Shown here: one piece after another, positions 29,990-41,629 of the stretch
Position numbering within the stretch: position 1 is the stretch's first letter
Layout: the number at the start of each line of letters is the position of its first letter
Source of the DNA: Phymatolithon calcareum
Taxonomy: Eukaryota > Rhodophyta > Florideophyceae > Hapalidiales
Reading direction: 5' to 3'
NCBI GenBank assembly: GCA_977006965.1
Contig: OZ345368.1
Location: forward strand, 1 to 64,000
DNA length: 64,000 nt
The notes under the pieces: model-generated
What the model saw: only the letters and a program-made list of their open reading frames with translations
What the model was told of the DNA's origin: nothing
Databases searched by the model: none
Position numbers and translations under genes: made by a program

Positions 29990-30886
29990 TTATAAGAAAT
30001 CTGCTACTTTGCTTCTGCGTACAATCTCACCGCCAGTCTCCGCATCGACGCGCGTCACGGAACTTCTATTCGAGATGTGTGGATTGATCAGGCAATTATG
30101 CGCTTTAACTAGGCACACAGCCGGATCTGACGAATCCTCCCGATTTTTCTCTCTCGCTTGAGCCCGCTCGGCAGCCAGTCTTACTGCTGCCCGATCTTCG
30201 GACAGAAATATCAGATTGTGTATTTTGCGTGAGCCCGTGGCCAGTTTAGTCGAAATGCTCTCAACTTTTCTGTTCCATTCGGTAGGCATGCAGTGTAGGA
30301 TGGTTGTAAAAGCAGCACCACCGCCTCTGATCTGGAGTGCCTTAAAGAGCGCAAAGTGAGACCGAACATCATTGTCGGCACTAACATATGCACGGATGTT
30401 CCTGTGAAGGTAGGAGACGTGTGTGTCAAGCATGCCCAGGCCGCGCTCTGCCTGATTGAAATGATATTGCCCCAAGTGGATGCCATGCTGGTCGTTGAGG
30501 CGCACAATGAGCGGCACAGTGTTGCTAGCCCCAAACTTAGAGGCACTCTCGGATACAAAAACCAGCTCTTCAGCATCGGAGATACCGTTATTTATTTCGT
30601 GTACGATGGCCTCTAGGTTTGTAACTGTCTTCAGATTTTCCTGATCGCCACCCATATGAATGCCATCAATAAACGAGAGCTTAAATTGTGCCAAATTGTG
30701 ATCCACATTTCCTTCCACATAGGGAATCATTACCATTGAGCCAAGAAGAACTATACCCGCTTCGGAGAAGCCAGCACGCTGACTCTTACGGTAATGCATT
30801 GGCAAAACCTTCCGCCTGTAGTCTAGGTCAACAATGAGGCGAGTACGGTTTTCTGCGCGGTGCTCTGCCCAGACTTCCTTCATCAA
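29990..30886 (-). CDS. Putative DDE-type transposase, catalytic part
   Basis: A 298-residue frame. Its order of motifs fits a DDE transposase: LIVDLDYRRKVLP followed by FSEAGIVLLG (first Asp), VFVSESASKFGAS where related proteins usually have SDNA (second position here Glu), and YHFNQAERGLGMLDTHVSYL, like the E/D-containing EAQRGKGxxD motif of an invertebrate and protist family usually annotated only as C2H2-type proteins. That assignment is from recall of the pattern. The second catalytic residue seems altered. Upstream minus-strand frames (30969-31376, 31488-31766, 31972-32250) run in the same direction and are probably N-terminal parts of the same gene. Confidence 0.5.
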   Translation of the reverse strand: MMKEVWAEHRAENRTRLIVDLDYRRKVLPMHYRKSQRAGFSEAGIVLLGSMVMIPYVEGNVDHNLAQFKLSFIDGIHMGGDQENLKTVTNLEAIVHEINNGISDAEELVFVSESASKFGASNTVPLIVRLNDQHGIHLGQYHFNQAERGLGMLDTHVSYLHRNIRAYVSADNDVRSHFALFKALQIRGGGAAFTTILHCMPTEWNRKVESISTKLATGSRKIHNLIFLSEDRAAVRLAAERAQAREKNREDSSDPAVCLVKAHNCLINPHISNRSSVTRVDAETGGEIVRRSKVADFL

Positions 30887-30968
30887 CTGACGTAAACGAG
30901 CATCCTACAAAATACCCCGGGCTACGTGGCAAAAATACTTAAATATTAGGTTTTTAAATGAGTCTAGA

Positions 30969-31376
30969 TTAGGTCTTCATTGTGATCAAGTCGGCCACAA
31001 CATCGCCTCGGCAGATTGGTATCATTTCGTCTACGATGCGCCCAAGCTTATCTGCGAGCATGTCTGTCGATGCACAGACCTTGCAATCATACACATATTC
31101 GTGCTGACATCCGGTGCCGAGTACAGAACAGCAGCAGTGCATACCTTCAGGACAGGCATCAAGGCTCTCGTTAAGGTGGCTCTTTTGCTCGTACTTAACA
31201 AACTCCTCGACAAACTCAACAGAATTCATGATCAAAAAGATTTTGCGCACGGGGATTCTGCTCACGCTATGGTTAATCTCTTTAAGCCTCTCTAACATCT
31301 TCCGTCTGTACGGGAAACTCTCGACAAGACAATTTATGTAGTGGTACGACACATAACTCTTAGATCGGGCTGGCAC
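30969..31376 (-). CDS. Cys-rich ORF, probable upstream part of the second transposase
   Basis: A 135-residue frame with CPEG-HCCC...GC-HEYVYDCKVC at residues about 83-105, a possible zinc-binding cluster ahead of the catalytic ORF. It lies 82 bases upstream of 30886 in another frame, so either an intron or a frameshift separates them. Family unknown. Confidence 0.4.
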   Translation of the reverse strand: MPARSKSYVSYHYINCLVESFPYRRKMLERLKEINHSVSRIPVRKIFLIMNSVEFVEEFVKYEQKSHLNESLDACPEGMHCCCSVLGTGCQHEYVYDCKVCASTDMLADKLGRIVDEMIPICRGDVVADLITMKT

Positions 31377-31487
31377 AGTTTTTATATTTGCAAGTCTCCT
31401 AAATAACTGAAACCCGACTCTTTCAAGCAGTGAGCTTTCGTTCTCCGCGGTAATGTCAGGCGACTGCTCCGCCTTGCAAATCTCCTT

Positions 31488-32250
31488 CTAACGCTCGATC
31501 GGCCTCCTCAGACTGAATTGACGCTGGAAGAGCGGAACATAGAAATGATCGTTACCAATCTTAATCGTGCAGAGAATTCCGTCTCGCGAGCTTAGCTTGT
31601 ATATACTGTGCAGAGAGTCGAGTGCCGCCAGAATGTCTCCAGCGTTGAGAGGAGTTTTATGGCGTCGTGCAGTGAGGTCCTTTCCTGAAGCTATGAGGTT
31701 CGAGCGCTCCGGCGTCTCGAAAAAAGCACTCTCCCACCTGAACGTTAGAAATGTCATGCCGCTCACTCAGCTCGTTCTTTTAACGTCGGGAGAGCCCAGC
31801 GCAAACAAAGGAAACGCGTAGCGCTTGGCTGTTTTGTTTCCTCGGGAAACGAATTCAAGTAACTTTTCGACAACCTGTGAGGCTTAGCGCTTGAGACTGT
31901 TTCTCTGTTTTCTTCATCCTCATAACTGGTTTCGTCTTCAGAATCCCTCTCGCCATCGTTTTCATCTTCACCTAGGCACGGCTAGTTTCAGCCATGTCGC
32001 GTACGCTGTGGTTAAACGTTTTCAAGCTTTTTGTAATTTTTTTGGTAAGGCGCATTAAGCTCACATTCGCATTAGGCACACCGCTCGGGCTCATCGCCAC
32101 AACGATTGAGTACGTGAGTCTCTCTATATCATTACCAGCAACATTGCGAACTGATATGGAAGACTCGGTCCATGCAAATATATTGAGATTAACTCCAAGA
32201 ACCTCCACGGCGGTACGGACGGCAAATTTACTATGTGTTTTGTTCAACAT
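31488..32250 (-). pseudogene. N-terminal fragments of the second transposon's gene
   Basis: Two minus frames, 32250-31972 (92 codons) and 31766-31488 (92 codons), lie head to tail with the Cys-rich ORF. They contain no named motif. Their common orientation and close spacing are the only reason for linking them with the transposase; introns or mutations would be needed to join them. Confidence 0.3.
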
Positions 32251-32559
32251 CTACTTTCCACTGACGGCACAGCAGATGTGCCCGCCAATATCTGCGCTAC
32301 ACATCTTCCGTGGTAGTAGAGTTTCTTGATTTTGCGCCGGACTCAAAGTTGTGCCGCACGGGCGACCAGACCTCTTTCGCTTATTGAGACCGTAAAAGCT
32401 GAGCCCGAATCTGCACTCAGAATGGGACGTGCAGTAAGAGATCATGGTGTATACAACAAACAAAGTGTGGTCAAGGTAGTCTTTGACTCCACAATCCATC
32501 CACAAAGACGGCAGACGACATCTACATGGCGAAGATAGGCTCTGAACAGGTTGTTAAGG

Positions 32560-33118
32560 GTGGAGAAGGTGTTGGGAGAGTATCTAGACCGGTGTGAGTC
32601 GATATGAGAGAGTTTGAAATATTGGTCAAGGTAGTGACCTCGCTGGCGAAAAAGACGCGGGACACCGACATAACGGAGATGAGCCCTAAAGACGTTCATG
32701 ATGTTGGGGAAGGCGTTGGATGAGTTCATAGACTGGAGTGAGTCGATATGAGAGTGTTTGAAATTTTGGTCAAGGTAGCCTCCCTCTCGGGAGGGTGGAC
32801 GCGGGTCACAAACATGACGATGATGACCGGAAAACATGTGGAGTAGGATGGTGAAGATAATGGGACAGTGGTTGTGGCGTTTGGTTGCCATTGGGAGACG
32901 CTGAGGAAGTTTGTTACTTCTGGGTCCGCGTTTCCAGTCTGTTTTCGCAGGTTGTGACCTCTGGGTCCGCGCACAGAGGCCATTTGGAGGGGGTGCCCTG
33001 TAGAGGCCAAAAACGCGGACCCAGAAGTATCAGTTTTAATATGGTCAAAATAGGATTTTGTCGATTGTTTGAGTACGTTGCACATTTTGGACCCAGAAGT
33101 CACGAAAGAATATACCTA
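32560..33118. repeat. Direct repeat D1 with internal palindromes
   Basis: Bases 32680-33118 match 38720-39176 in the same orientation and end at the same ATATACCTAGG. Upstream, 32564-32650 and 32713-32800 are diverged tandem copies of one another. Four copies of ACTTCTGGGTCC occur, two in each direction; 32916-32930 and 33014-33028 are a perfect 15-bp inverted pair, ACTTCTGGGTCCGCG. Minus frames open in both copies are probably incidental. Confidence 0.75.
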
Positions 33119-33767
33119 GGCACTATCCTGTTGTTCGCGCAGAGATACGGGCTGCATACCGTTCGAGAGCAATCATCGAGACGAAGCGCTCGGTGCAACG
33201 CGCGGAACTTTGCGCGAGCGACAAGTTTGTGCGCCAGAACCAAGAGTATGTGCTTAAATATGTTTACGAAATAGGATATCAAAGCAAGTATTGTATCATA
33301 AATTAGAAATCATTTTTTTGGGAACATATCCTTGGTTGTAGAGCACCATGTTCCCGCCCGTGCACACTTCATTCGAAAGCGCGCATCGAGACGCGTCGAA
33401 TGGTACCAAGCACGTAAGTGTGCGTGACCGGGAACTTTTGCGCCAATTTTACGCGCCATGAAAAAAATATTGAAAAAATAGACTCGAGTTACTGGAGACT
33501 TGGATGAAAGTGGAATTTAATGATAAGCAGCAAAATGCGAAAACCCATAGGAAAGGTGCTGTGAGATGCGTATCTCAGAATGGCAAAAATCGCAGGTGGC
33601 TCAACAGGCTCTGCAAAAAATATATATTTCAACTTTCGCTCAACAGGCGCCGGCAGCACCCTGCGAAAATGAGGTTATTTTTGAGTGGTCTCCCAGAAGG
33701 CCCGAATTATGGAGCCTGTTGAGCCAGTCGATCAATTTTTCAATTAAAATTTGAATGACGGCGCCTG
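33119..33767. other. Unassigned stretch
   Basis: A GC-richer start (33120-33240) is followed by AT-rich sequence. Around 33600-33780 a CAACAGGC motif recurs (GGCTCAACAGGCTCTGC, GCTCAACAGGCGCCGG) and also reversed (GCCTGTTGAGCCAG), suggesting a decayed inverted-repeat element. No gene. Confidence 0.4.
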
Positions 33768-33769
33768 TT

Positions 33770-34900
33770 GAGCCAGCGGAAAATATATAAGGAAAGCAGA
33801 TACAGGTGTGCTAATACTGACAGGGACCAGACATCACAAAATTTAGTATTCTTACGGGAAAGTTGGGAAGTGCTGAGCTGGCTCTGCTCTCTCTGCATTT
33901 TTCAGGACTTGTTAGACAAGAAAGCTTTTCATGCAAGAAATTACGGTCACAGTTCGGACAACTGCGTGAAATTCAAGGCTTGTGAGATGAAGACATATCA
34001 CTCAAAATAGTTTCGCTGTTTGACCTTCACGGCCATCGGCTCCAGCCACAATACCAGCAGCTGTCCGAAGCTTCGAGATTCATCCCCTGTTGGACTTCGA
34101 TGCTGTGTCGGATGCTTTTTGTATTTATAAAATGTCGCACGCACTCATCTGAACAATAACTACAGCATGAGCTGTGTCTTTAAGTCAGCGACAATGCTGG
34201 TTATGAGCGTATGGGGTAAGAGCAATAGAGTCTTCCGGGAGAGCGTTATAGACGAGTTACTAAGTGGAAGAGATGACTGGACAGATGAAAAGCTCGGAAA
34301 CTGGCATGTCAGAGACAGAGTTGGAAAACCTTATGGAAGTCTGAAAGCTTTGAGTGGATTTTGAAATATTTGTGCCTCTTTATTCCTTAAATTAATTATC
34401 ATGCTCATCCCCGTGTTTCTGGAATACTCGTTCCTAGGTTTTGGGTCTGCATACCGATCAGAGTCCAAAGTACTCACTTAGGATTGATTTCCTGCACAGC
34501 GGAGCTCTGTTCAAGATCAGTCTTAGCTATCTCATACGAGTGGGTCTTCTCTTATATGCAGCACTCCTGTTTCTTCTAACCGCTGTTTCTTTGAAACCAC
34601 GCCTTCATCCGCGTATGTTAATGCTTTGCCTAGGTGCTCATCATTTCTGAGGGAATGGGTTTGCGATCATGTTTCTGAAGTATGACCCGCCGTTCATCCA
34701 TTGGAAGAGAGCTCGCAGAGTCTAGATCCGCGCTAAGTGTTCTGCTAGCAGTTGCAATCTTGGAGAGCAGACTCCTTTGCATTCGATTGCGGCGGCAGTC
34801 AACCGTCCATGAATTGATTTCTGAATCATACCGTTTCTTGTTTCAGCGCCCGCTATAGGACACTTTAAGCTCAATGATGAACTATCTCCATATTTCAAAA
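33770..34900 (+). pseudogene. Helicase C-terminal fragment with 3' flank
   Basis: From YRCANTDRDQTSQNLVFLRE it follows the last 200 or so codons of the intact helicase, including NCVKFKACEMK...HSK and KSATMLVMSVWGKSN, then its 3' flank to about 34900. One internal stop follows HSK and the frame changes. No motor region. It lies just inside direct repeat D1. Confidence 0.8.
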
Positions 34901-36700
34901 TAACAGGCCAAAACTCAAAATATTGGACTACGATGAAAAGTCTTCCTTAAGACTACGCTCAGTTCAAAAGCGGGCTCTATGAAATTCTTTCACCCACGAT
35001 TCCAAATCTGCAAGTTGCGGTCCAATTGCTTTCCCCGAAAAAAATGTATTCTTCGCAAGCACTTTTCCCCATTCGACCTGCACTGCTGCAGCTATAGTTG
35101 ACTGTAGAGCGTATAATTTCCTTCTAAGTCGTTTATCAAAAACAAAAAGGTTGATCTTTTTCCGCTCTGGGTTTGCACAACTTTGATGCTACTGCACATC
35201 CACTCAAAATTTTTGAAGAGAAACACATGATTTTTCGTGAATTTCCTAAAAATATACTTGGTTCTGAGAAGTAATTGATATCTTTGAAACTTTACATTCG
35301 ACAGTAGTAGTATTACCTACGTAATGCAGTATGATGGCTATGATATGGTTTTCAGTCGACGGACTAATTTCCCAATCAAGTGTCTATGTGCCTTTATTAT
35401 TTCCTCAATGAGGGGCAATTTCCTACAATTGCGACAATCAAAATCATTTTATTTTTAGAAATGAAAGCAACGCACTATCAGGCTCGTCGAAAGCGTCAAC
35501 CTCATGGATGTCTTCAACAAACTTGGCAAAAACAGTTTCTACAGGTTGAAGCACCACATATGAAAATTGCAGCGCCATCAATCCTATTACGTGCTGAGTA
35601 CACGATGGGCGTCTTCTTGACTTTTCAGATTCCGCAGTTACTTCTGCGCAGCAAAATTAGTCATCATTCTATAAGCAGTCTTCCTTTTGACCCTCGTGGG
35701 GCTTAAGTCGGTTTCAGCACTGCATCCATAGAAAAATATACATTCTTGTGTAACTGAACGTCGACGAGCATTGTATTCACACTTCTCTGTTGTGATTTTG
35801 ATGACTTCAATGAACTTTGGACCTAATATGACAAGCATTTATGCAGATTCAACACTTTAAATGTATGACTCGACTCAGATAATCCGCCTTGAACCAGAGT
35901 TTTTCGCCCACCAGACGGCGCGTAACTATTGTTCCCTGCGCAGATTCATTTTGGAAATATTTTTCTTCTCATCCTCTGCAGTGGTCGCCAACTTAAAATG
36001 CTGCATGATCCCTCTTCGTACACACGTGAAGTTCTGCATCTCGTAACCGTCTTCCTGACGGAACCACAGTGCGCTTTCTCTGATCACTAATGACATCGAC
36101 GATATCTTGGCGAGAGTCCAGCACAGTACAGTACTGTGCTCTCGACTTAGGCCCTTTTGCACTTGGTCGGACGCTGAATGTAATAGAGATGTTCGACTGC
36201 AAGTAGAAGGGGTACCAAGGGAATTTAGAAGGATGGGAGGTTACTCCCACAGTTGGTATATCGGTTCCTCGCCAAAACGTCGGCGATCGCTCCTTGCTCC
36301 TCAAAGAACATATTTCTTATCAGTGACTCTAGCTACACCATCTGTACACTCAACGGCATTGAAATTGTAACACAATAGTATTACTCAGACTCAACAAGAT
36401 GTTTTGGAAAAAACTGAACCGTCTTTCATTCGGTTTGTATGACTCTTCACCTGGAAAACGTACCGATATGTCTTGACTTATGTTGGTAAACACATGCGTT
36501 AAGTATTGCATGATACGCTCTCATGGCGCCAGAGTAGCAGAATGCAACCGTCAGTCTCCTACTCCGAGCAAAGGCGTAACGGCACTCTACGCATTATGCG
36601 AATCCGAGTCCCATCATTGCCAAATACCGCAAGAGAGCAGCATCTTGAGTGCTTTTCATTGCGCGGTGCTGAGCTGCAGACCTCTGTAACTACCTGACCT
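34901..36700. other. Unassigned stretch
   Basis: About 1.8 kb with only short frames on both strands, the longest 108 codons (35380-35706). No motif is recognised. Confidence 0.3.
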
Positions 36701-37000
36701 GTGTCTTTCTCCGCGATGCTTTTCACAAAGAAGGGGAGGAAGCGCTGTGTTGGGAACGCAGAAAGAATCATCCGGGAGAAAACGTTCTCTCTCCACGACC
36801 TCGACCACCAAATTTGCCTCCAGAGGTTTAAGTTCAAGAAGAAGGACATATATCGCATCATCGATCAATTCGGTTGGCCGCTCGTGCGGAACTTGACGCG
36901 TAGACGTAGGTACAAGACTACAGCTCTGCTTTCTATCTGTGCACTGTGTCGACGTTTGGGCACTGTGTGCCGTTGGTGTGATATACAGATGTAACTTGGA
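36701..37000 (+). pseudogene. PIF/Harbinger-like transposase N-terminal fragment
   Basis: A 97-codon frame contains LQRFKFKKKDIYRIIDQFG, then LLSICALCRRLGTVCRWCDIQ. This resembles the N-terminal part of Harbinger-type transposases (F-R-x-x-x-D-I-x-R-L and L-C-x-x-L-x-R-x-x-x-P-x-R-x-x-D). The catalytic DDE domain that should follow is not found downstream. A fragment, judged by pattern only. Confidence 0.45.
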
Positions 37001-38715
37001 AGATCTTCAGGAGCGATATCTGAGATATTCTACGAGGAGCTTGAATTTTCGTCAACCACTTCCGAGGGTTGATAAAATCTTTCAGAGCAAATTTTTTGCG
37101 TCAGAGCACCGAGATATATGTAAATGTAATTCATGGGGCGGGTCGGGACCTGTACTCCTGTGTCGGTTTCAGTGTCGGAGCCAACTTCTCCATTGCTCTT
37201 CCCAGCGGTTTAGAGCAACGTGCAACTTAACAACCGACAAAAAGCTTTGCGACTGTATAAAAATGTGGGCCATACGCTGTCCCGACGGCCTCAAATTCCA
37301 TTTGCCCCGGCTGTAAGACGGTCGTTGCCATGATGTGACACTCTGCAGACATTCAGGAATCGAGGAAGACGTGCAAAGTGCTCTAATACAGTTTTAGATT
37401 TATGGAGATCTTGCATAAGTCTTACGAGCGAAAGCGCGGCACTGTCAGAAAAGTAAAAGCCTTTGAACAAAAGACTGTCGCTCTGAAGAGTGTGCGTGCA
37501 GTGCGCCTTCAAAGAGGTTTAGAAGTACTTTACTCAGCTAAGCTGTAGTCGTCAGCTCTGGCTCGAGACCGTCCCCTTCGCGAACCACTTGAAGTGGTAT
37601 CTAGTGTTAGCTGTGCTATGGAACGTTCGGACGAATATGTTACAGAGCTCCACTTTTTTCAAGTGCTAGCCTCTTAGCTTTGAGCCTTACGTTAGAAAAA
37701 CTGCTGAATAAACTTCCAAACACACTCGGAAATTCAACTGTCATTCTCAATTGAACCATTTCAGAACAAAATACAAGAAGCTTCTACAATTCTTTTCTCG
37801 TAACCGTAGACATGAATTCTAGCATCTTCGTCTGGATCTCCAGTTCCAATCCTTCTCTCTTCGGCATGCATCTCCTCACGCTTCGCATCATCTTCCACAC
37901 GCTTCTCCTTCAATGTCATCCGACGCACGGCAATTGCAGGCTGTGACGAGACAGTCACAGGCTCGCTTTCTATTCGTCTTTCTGCTGTCGCCAACTGTCG
38001 CTCATCGCATAGGGCCACGGCTTTCACGTTTTGCAGTCGGAAACGCTCTCCACTCTTAAGAGCCCCTATCGCAGCCCCCATGTGGCTAACATCATCACTA
38101 CCGACACGTCTTTTCTCGGCTGGAGTCTTCGATGGTGCGTCATGATCATCATTATCACTTTCAGTGCGCTCAGCTCTGCTCGACGCATCGGCACCTTCTC
38201 GCGCACAACCACTCCAGTCTCCACCAGCCTCTCTTCGCTCCCCTTCTTCTACTTCGGTGCCTCTTCAACTTCCAGCTTCTAAGCCTCGACCTCATCTGTT
38301 ATGTCAGCACATAGCCGTTCGAAGTCCGCAAACTTCTTTACTCCGTTAGAGGAAGATGCACCTTCACTATCCAAAAACGGCCTACTTGCCTAATAAGATT
38401 AAGTCCAGCTACTTATTTAAGTCATCAAGCCATCAACGTACGCAATATTAAACAGTCGTGATCTAGTCAATTAGCATCACTCTGAGCAGTGCAAGTACTG
38501 ACCTTTCTGAGAAAATGATACAGAAAGGACTGATCACTAACTACAACGTGCTACAATTATCTGCATTAAACCGTGAATATCTCCTGCATTTTCACGTCTC
38601 AACAGTAGCTCCACTAGTTACTCTACGCCTGAAGACATAGTATTACAGCATTCAAATGACTCTACAAGCGTGATGAATATCATTGGGAACAGTGTTGAGT
38701 GCCTTTGCTCATCAT
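37001..38715. other. Unassigned stretch with a charged minus-strand ORF
   Basis: A 106-codon minus frame (38081-37761) is rich in Glu, Arg and Lys (LKEKRVEDDAKREEMHAEER) and may be coiled coil; an adjoining minus frame upstream continues the same charged bias. No family is recognised. The remainder shows nothing. Confidence 0.3.
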
Positions 38716-38719
38716 TTGC

Positions 38720-39176
38720 TTTATTATGACGGACATGAGTTCAAAAGACGTTCTTGATGTTGGAGAAAGTGTTGGGAGAGTATCTAGACTGGTCTGAGTC
38801 GATTTGAGAGCGTTTGAAATTTTAGTCAAGGTAGTCTCCCTCTCGGCAGTGAGAACGCGGGTCACAAACATGACGATGATGACCGGAAAACATGTGGAGG
38901 AGGATGGTGAGGATGATGGGACAGTGGTTGTGGCGTTTGGTTGCCATTGGGAGACGCTGAGGAGGTTTGTTACTTCTGGGTCCGGGTTTCCAGCCTGTTT
39001 TCCCAGGTTATGACTTCTGGGTCCGCGCACAGAGGCCATTTGGAGAGGTGCCCTGTAGAGGCCAAAAACGCAGACCCAGAAGTAACAGTTTTAAATGGTC
39101 AAAATAGGATTTTGTCGATTGTTTGAGTAAGTGGCACATTTTGGACCCAGAAGTCACGAAAGAATATACCTAGGAA
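38720..39176. repeat. Direct repeat D2
   Basis: It matches 32680-33118 closely and in the same orientation. It keeps the outer ACTTCTGGGTCC motifs but has mismatches in the palindrome (CCGGG against CGCAGACC). Together D1 and D2 flank about 5.6 kb. They lack TG...CA ends and a target duplication. Confidence 0.75.
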
Positions 39177-39179
39177 GAG

Positions 39180-39900
39180 AATGAAGAAATGTGCTGGATA
39201 TACTGGAGACTTTTAGACACAAAAGTGGTACAGAAACAACCAGAGGATGGAAGAAGATGAAAAAGAAGCCCTTGAGAGCGGGACTCCGAAGTCGAATCAG
39301 GTGGGTACCCACAGATATTCTGACAGCGAAGCTAGAAGTATGTCCGCTTGCAATGAGAGCGCATAGTCTTCGCAAGCCCCCACATAAGGTAGCGAACCGC
39401 GTCTTGCTTCCATGGCGCCCAAAAGAGATGGAACTCTGATGGGTGGCCACGGGAATACAGCACGACAGTACCTTAAGCCTTCCAACGCGAATACCGAGCC
39501 GCAAGTCGAACACGAGGACCCCGAAGAGAGCATTGAATCAACATATGAGCCAAGAGTGAGCGACAAAGAGTTACCCAATCATGAATATACTACCAATCCG
39601 GTACCTACACCAGAATCGAACTTGGACGATGAAGGAATCCAGATGTCAAATTTTTTTAAAATAGAATATTATTTCCAACATTCAATTATGGCGGCTCAGC
39701 GGAGACGCTAACGATGGTCAACCAATTAATGGAAGACCTCCATATGCAAGTGCTTGGACTGACGGAGACGTTCGAGAAAGAAGACACGGCGATCTGGCTC
39801 AATTAAGACCAATTTGCGAGCGCTCAAATCGGAAGGTAGCTCACAGACGCGGCGAGTACTGGCCGGGCTAAGGTCCGAGCACAATGCACGGTTAATAGAA
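39180..39900 (+). pseudogene. LINE 5' region with start of an endonuclease domain
   Basis: A 99-codon frame (39412-39711, MAPKRDGTLMGG, acidic second half) is followed in another frame by NQLMEDLHMQVLGLTETFEKED at about 39718-39785. LTET within such a context matches the N-terminal E-T motif of AP-type endonucleases of non-LTR retrotransposons. The sequence then degenerates. The preceding frame may be an ORF1 or the start of the polyprotein. Confidence 0.5.
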
Positions 39901-40425
39901 TCAAAGTGATGAATGTTTTTAATTGAACTTTATTTAAAAGCCTCAAAGTCTTAAGAATATACGGGCAAAGCTTCCTCAGTTCTTAACCTCCAGTGTGTGA
40001 ACCGTTGAAGCCTACTGCCTGTTATTGGCTCTGGGAAAGCTTGGAACCTCCATTGTCCTTCCCTCTAAGTGCTGTCTATATGGATTCGCTGTTGGTTTTC
40101 TCGCTATTAGGCTTTCTGCATGAGAGTCGTCTTCTAACTCTCTCCTGACTTGATCTCAGAGCTGTCCTTCTTCGTTTTCCATGCACTCGATGATGGTCTG
40201 GCTGAATAGCAAGTGCTCAAAATGTCCTTTCTCGGTGTCCAGTATTTTGCTTCGTTTCATGTCCTATTCTGGTAGATTTTTTCCACAGTTTCCATATACT
40301 GTCGAGCTCGATTTTCAAAATTTTCGATCATGATTGTTTTCGACATCTGTGGAAATCTTCCGCAGATGTATTGAGTTTCTAATTGCCTGTGGTTCACTCT
40401 CGGTAGTTTAACTGTTGCTGGTGAA
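39901..40425. other. Unassigned stretch between LINE pieces
   Basis: No gene is supported. Its place between a LINE 5' piece and helicase/LINE 3' pieces suggests eroded LINE sequence, unproven. Confidence 0.3.
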
Positions 40426-40429
40426 GTTT

Positions 40430-40655
40430 CATGTCGACGACAGAGAGATGAGAGCTTTTTCAATGACACAAGCACTGCTCTTCTCCCTTCTGGGGAGATG
40501 ACTGGAGGGAGGGGAAGCTGTTAGACTGGCTGGTCTGAGACGGAGTTTGAAAACATTGTAGTCTTGTGAACGCTTTTAAGTAATTTTTAATGAGAGGTGC
40601 CTCTTTCTTCTGTAAATAAGTTTGCATGTCATTTTCGGGTACTTGATACACTTTT
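40430..40655 (+). pseudogene. Deleted helicase C-terminal fragment
   Basis: CATGTCGACGACAG...AATGACACAAGCACTGCTC matches the helicase near 23980-24030. It then jumps to the coding end (GACTGG...TGAAAGC-like) near 40500-40600. Only about 200 bases remain of the last 800. Confidence 0.6.
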
Positions 40656-40659
40656 TTCA

Positions 40660-41225
40660 AGGTTTTAGGTCTTTATAATGATCACAGTCCAACTTACTTA
40701 TGACAAAGCGAAGTATTGAAGAAGAACCGAGGAACCGAAGAATAGAAAGAATCATAGCATAGGAACAGGAAGAAAAGGGAAGAGCAGTAACAAAACTACC
40801 AGGCATCATCTGCTTAAAGAACAGGACGACACGGTTGAGATGCATGAGGCAGATTTTTAATAGTGCCTCACCGCGGAGAAATCAATAATATATCAGTATT
40901 GCAGTGCCACGCCGGTAATTGAGCTAGCTCCTCTGCAACGCATTTTATTATCTTTGAAGGTGGACCTTGATGTTGAAGATGAATGCAAGCAACTCACACG
41001 TGCACTTGTCAGTAGATAAATTCGTATTAAGGGGGCTGTTAGTGACCAGACAACGCTGCATTAGAAAAATGTTCGGAAAGCAAGTCCTGTTACACCTTCA
41101 AGAGGCGTTCGGAGATTTTTATATAAATCATAACATATCCCCAGCCAGGGCTGCTATTCTTCTCTTTTCTGCAGCTATTATAACAGGTCCGGCCCCGTGT
41201 GAACATGTGCGGTACAAGAAGGAGG
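40660..41225 (+). pseudogene. LINE 3' end fragment
   Basis: Translation and nucleotides follow 7970-8320 of the LINE at 7.2 kb: RERTTRLRCMRQIFNSASPRRN, then VIELAPLQRIL and DECKQLTRALVSR. The 3' flank after the stop position is shared too. It follows the helicase fragment immediately, as at 7172. Confidence 0.75.
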
Positions 41226-41625
41226 TTTAGAAGCAAGAATTCCAGGAGCCGCCTTGGTGTTGGCCGGTAATGCGTGGTTCAGGGGTTGTGATCAAGAAGA
41301 AGGTTAACTCGGCCATGTTGGCCTACAAACCCATCTACTTGTCTGTATCTGTATCAGCTGTCGATTTTCGTTGTTCTGAAGTTGATTGAAGAGCCTAAAT
41401 ACTAAACAGAGCCAGCACACTAGATTGAAGATCACCCACTACGGACAGGTAAGCGGGCATCCATATGAGGAGGTTAGATAGCTTACCAAACTAACACGGC
41501 CCGCGGTAAGCGACGGAGAGTAAATAGACAGCTGGACGGTAAATATTGCGGTGATGAGGACCGAAAAAGAACAGTAGCACTAACGAGACGGCGCTCCAGT
41601 CCGGCACAAGTACATTCTACACATG
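41226..41625. other. Unassigned stretch
   Basis: No gene or repeat is recognised between the LINE end and unit T3. Confidence 0.3.
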
Positions 41626-41629
41626 AGTG

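Noticed and set aside
32726-33103. 125-codon minus frame similar to 38680-39039
   Set aside because: It is produced by the direct repeat; the two frames have different starts and ends and no motif.
32680-39176. LTR pair of a retrotransposon (D1 and D2)
   Set aside because: The repeats lack TG...CA ends and a flanking duplication, and the interior holds unrelated fossils with no gag-pol.
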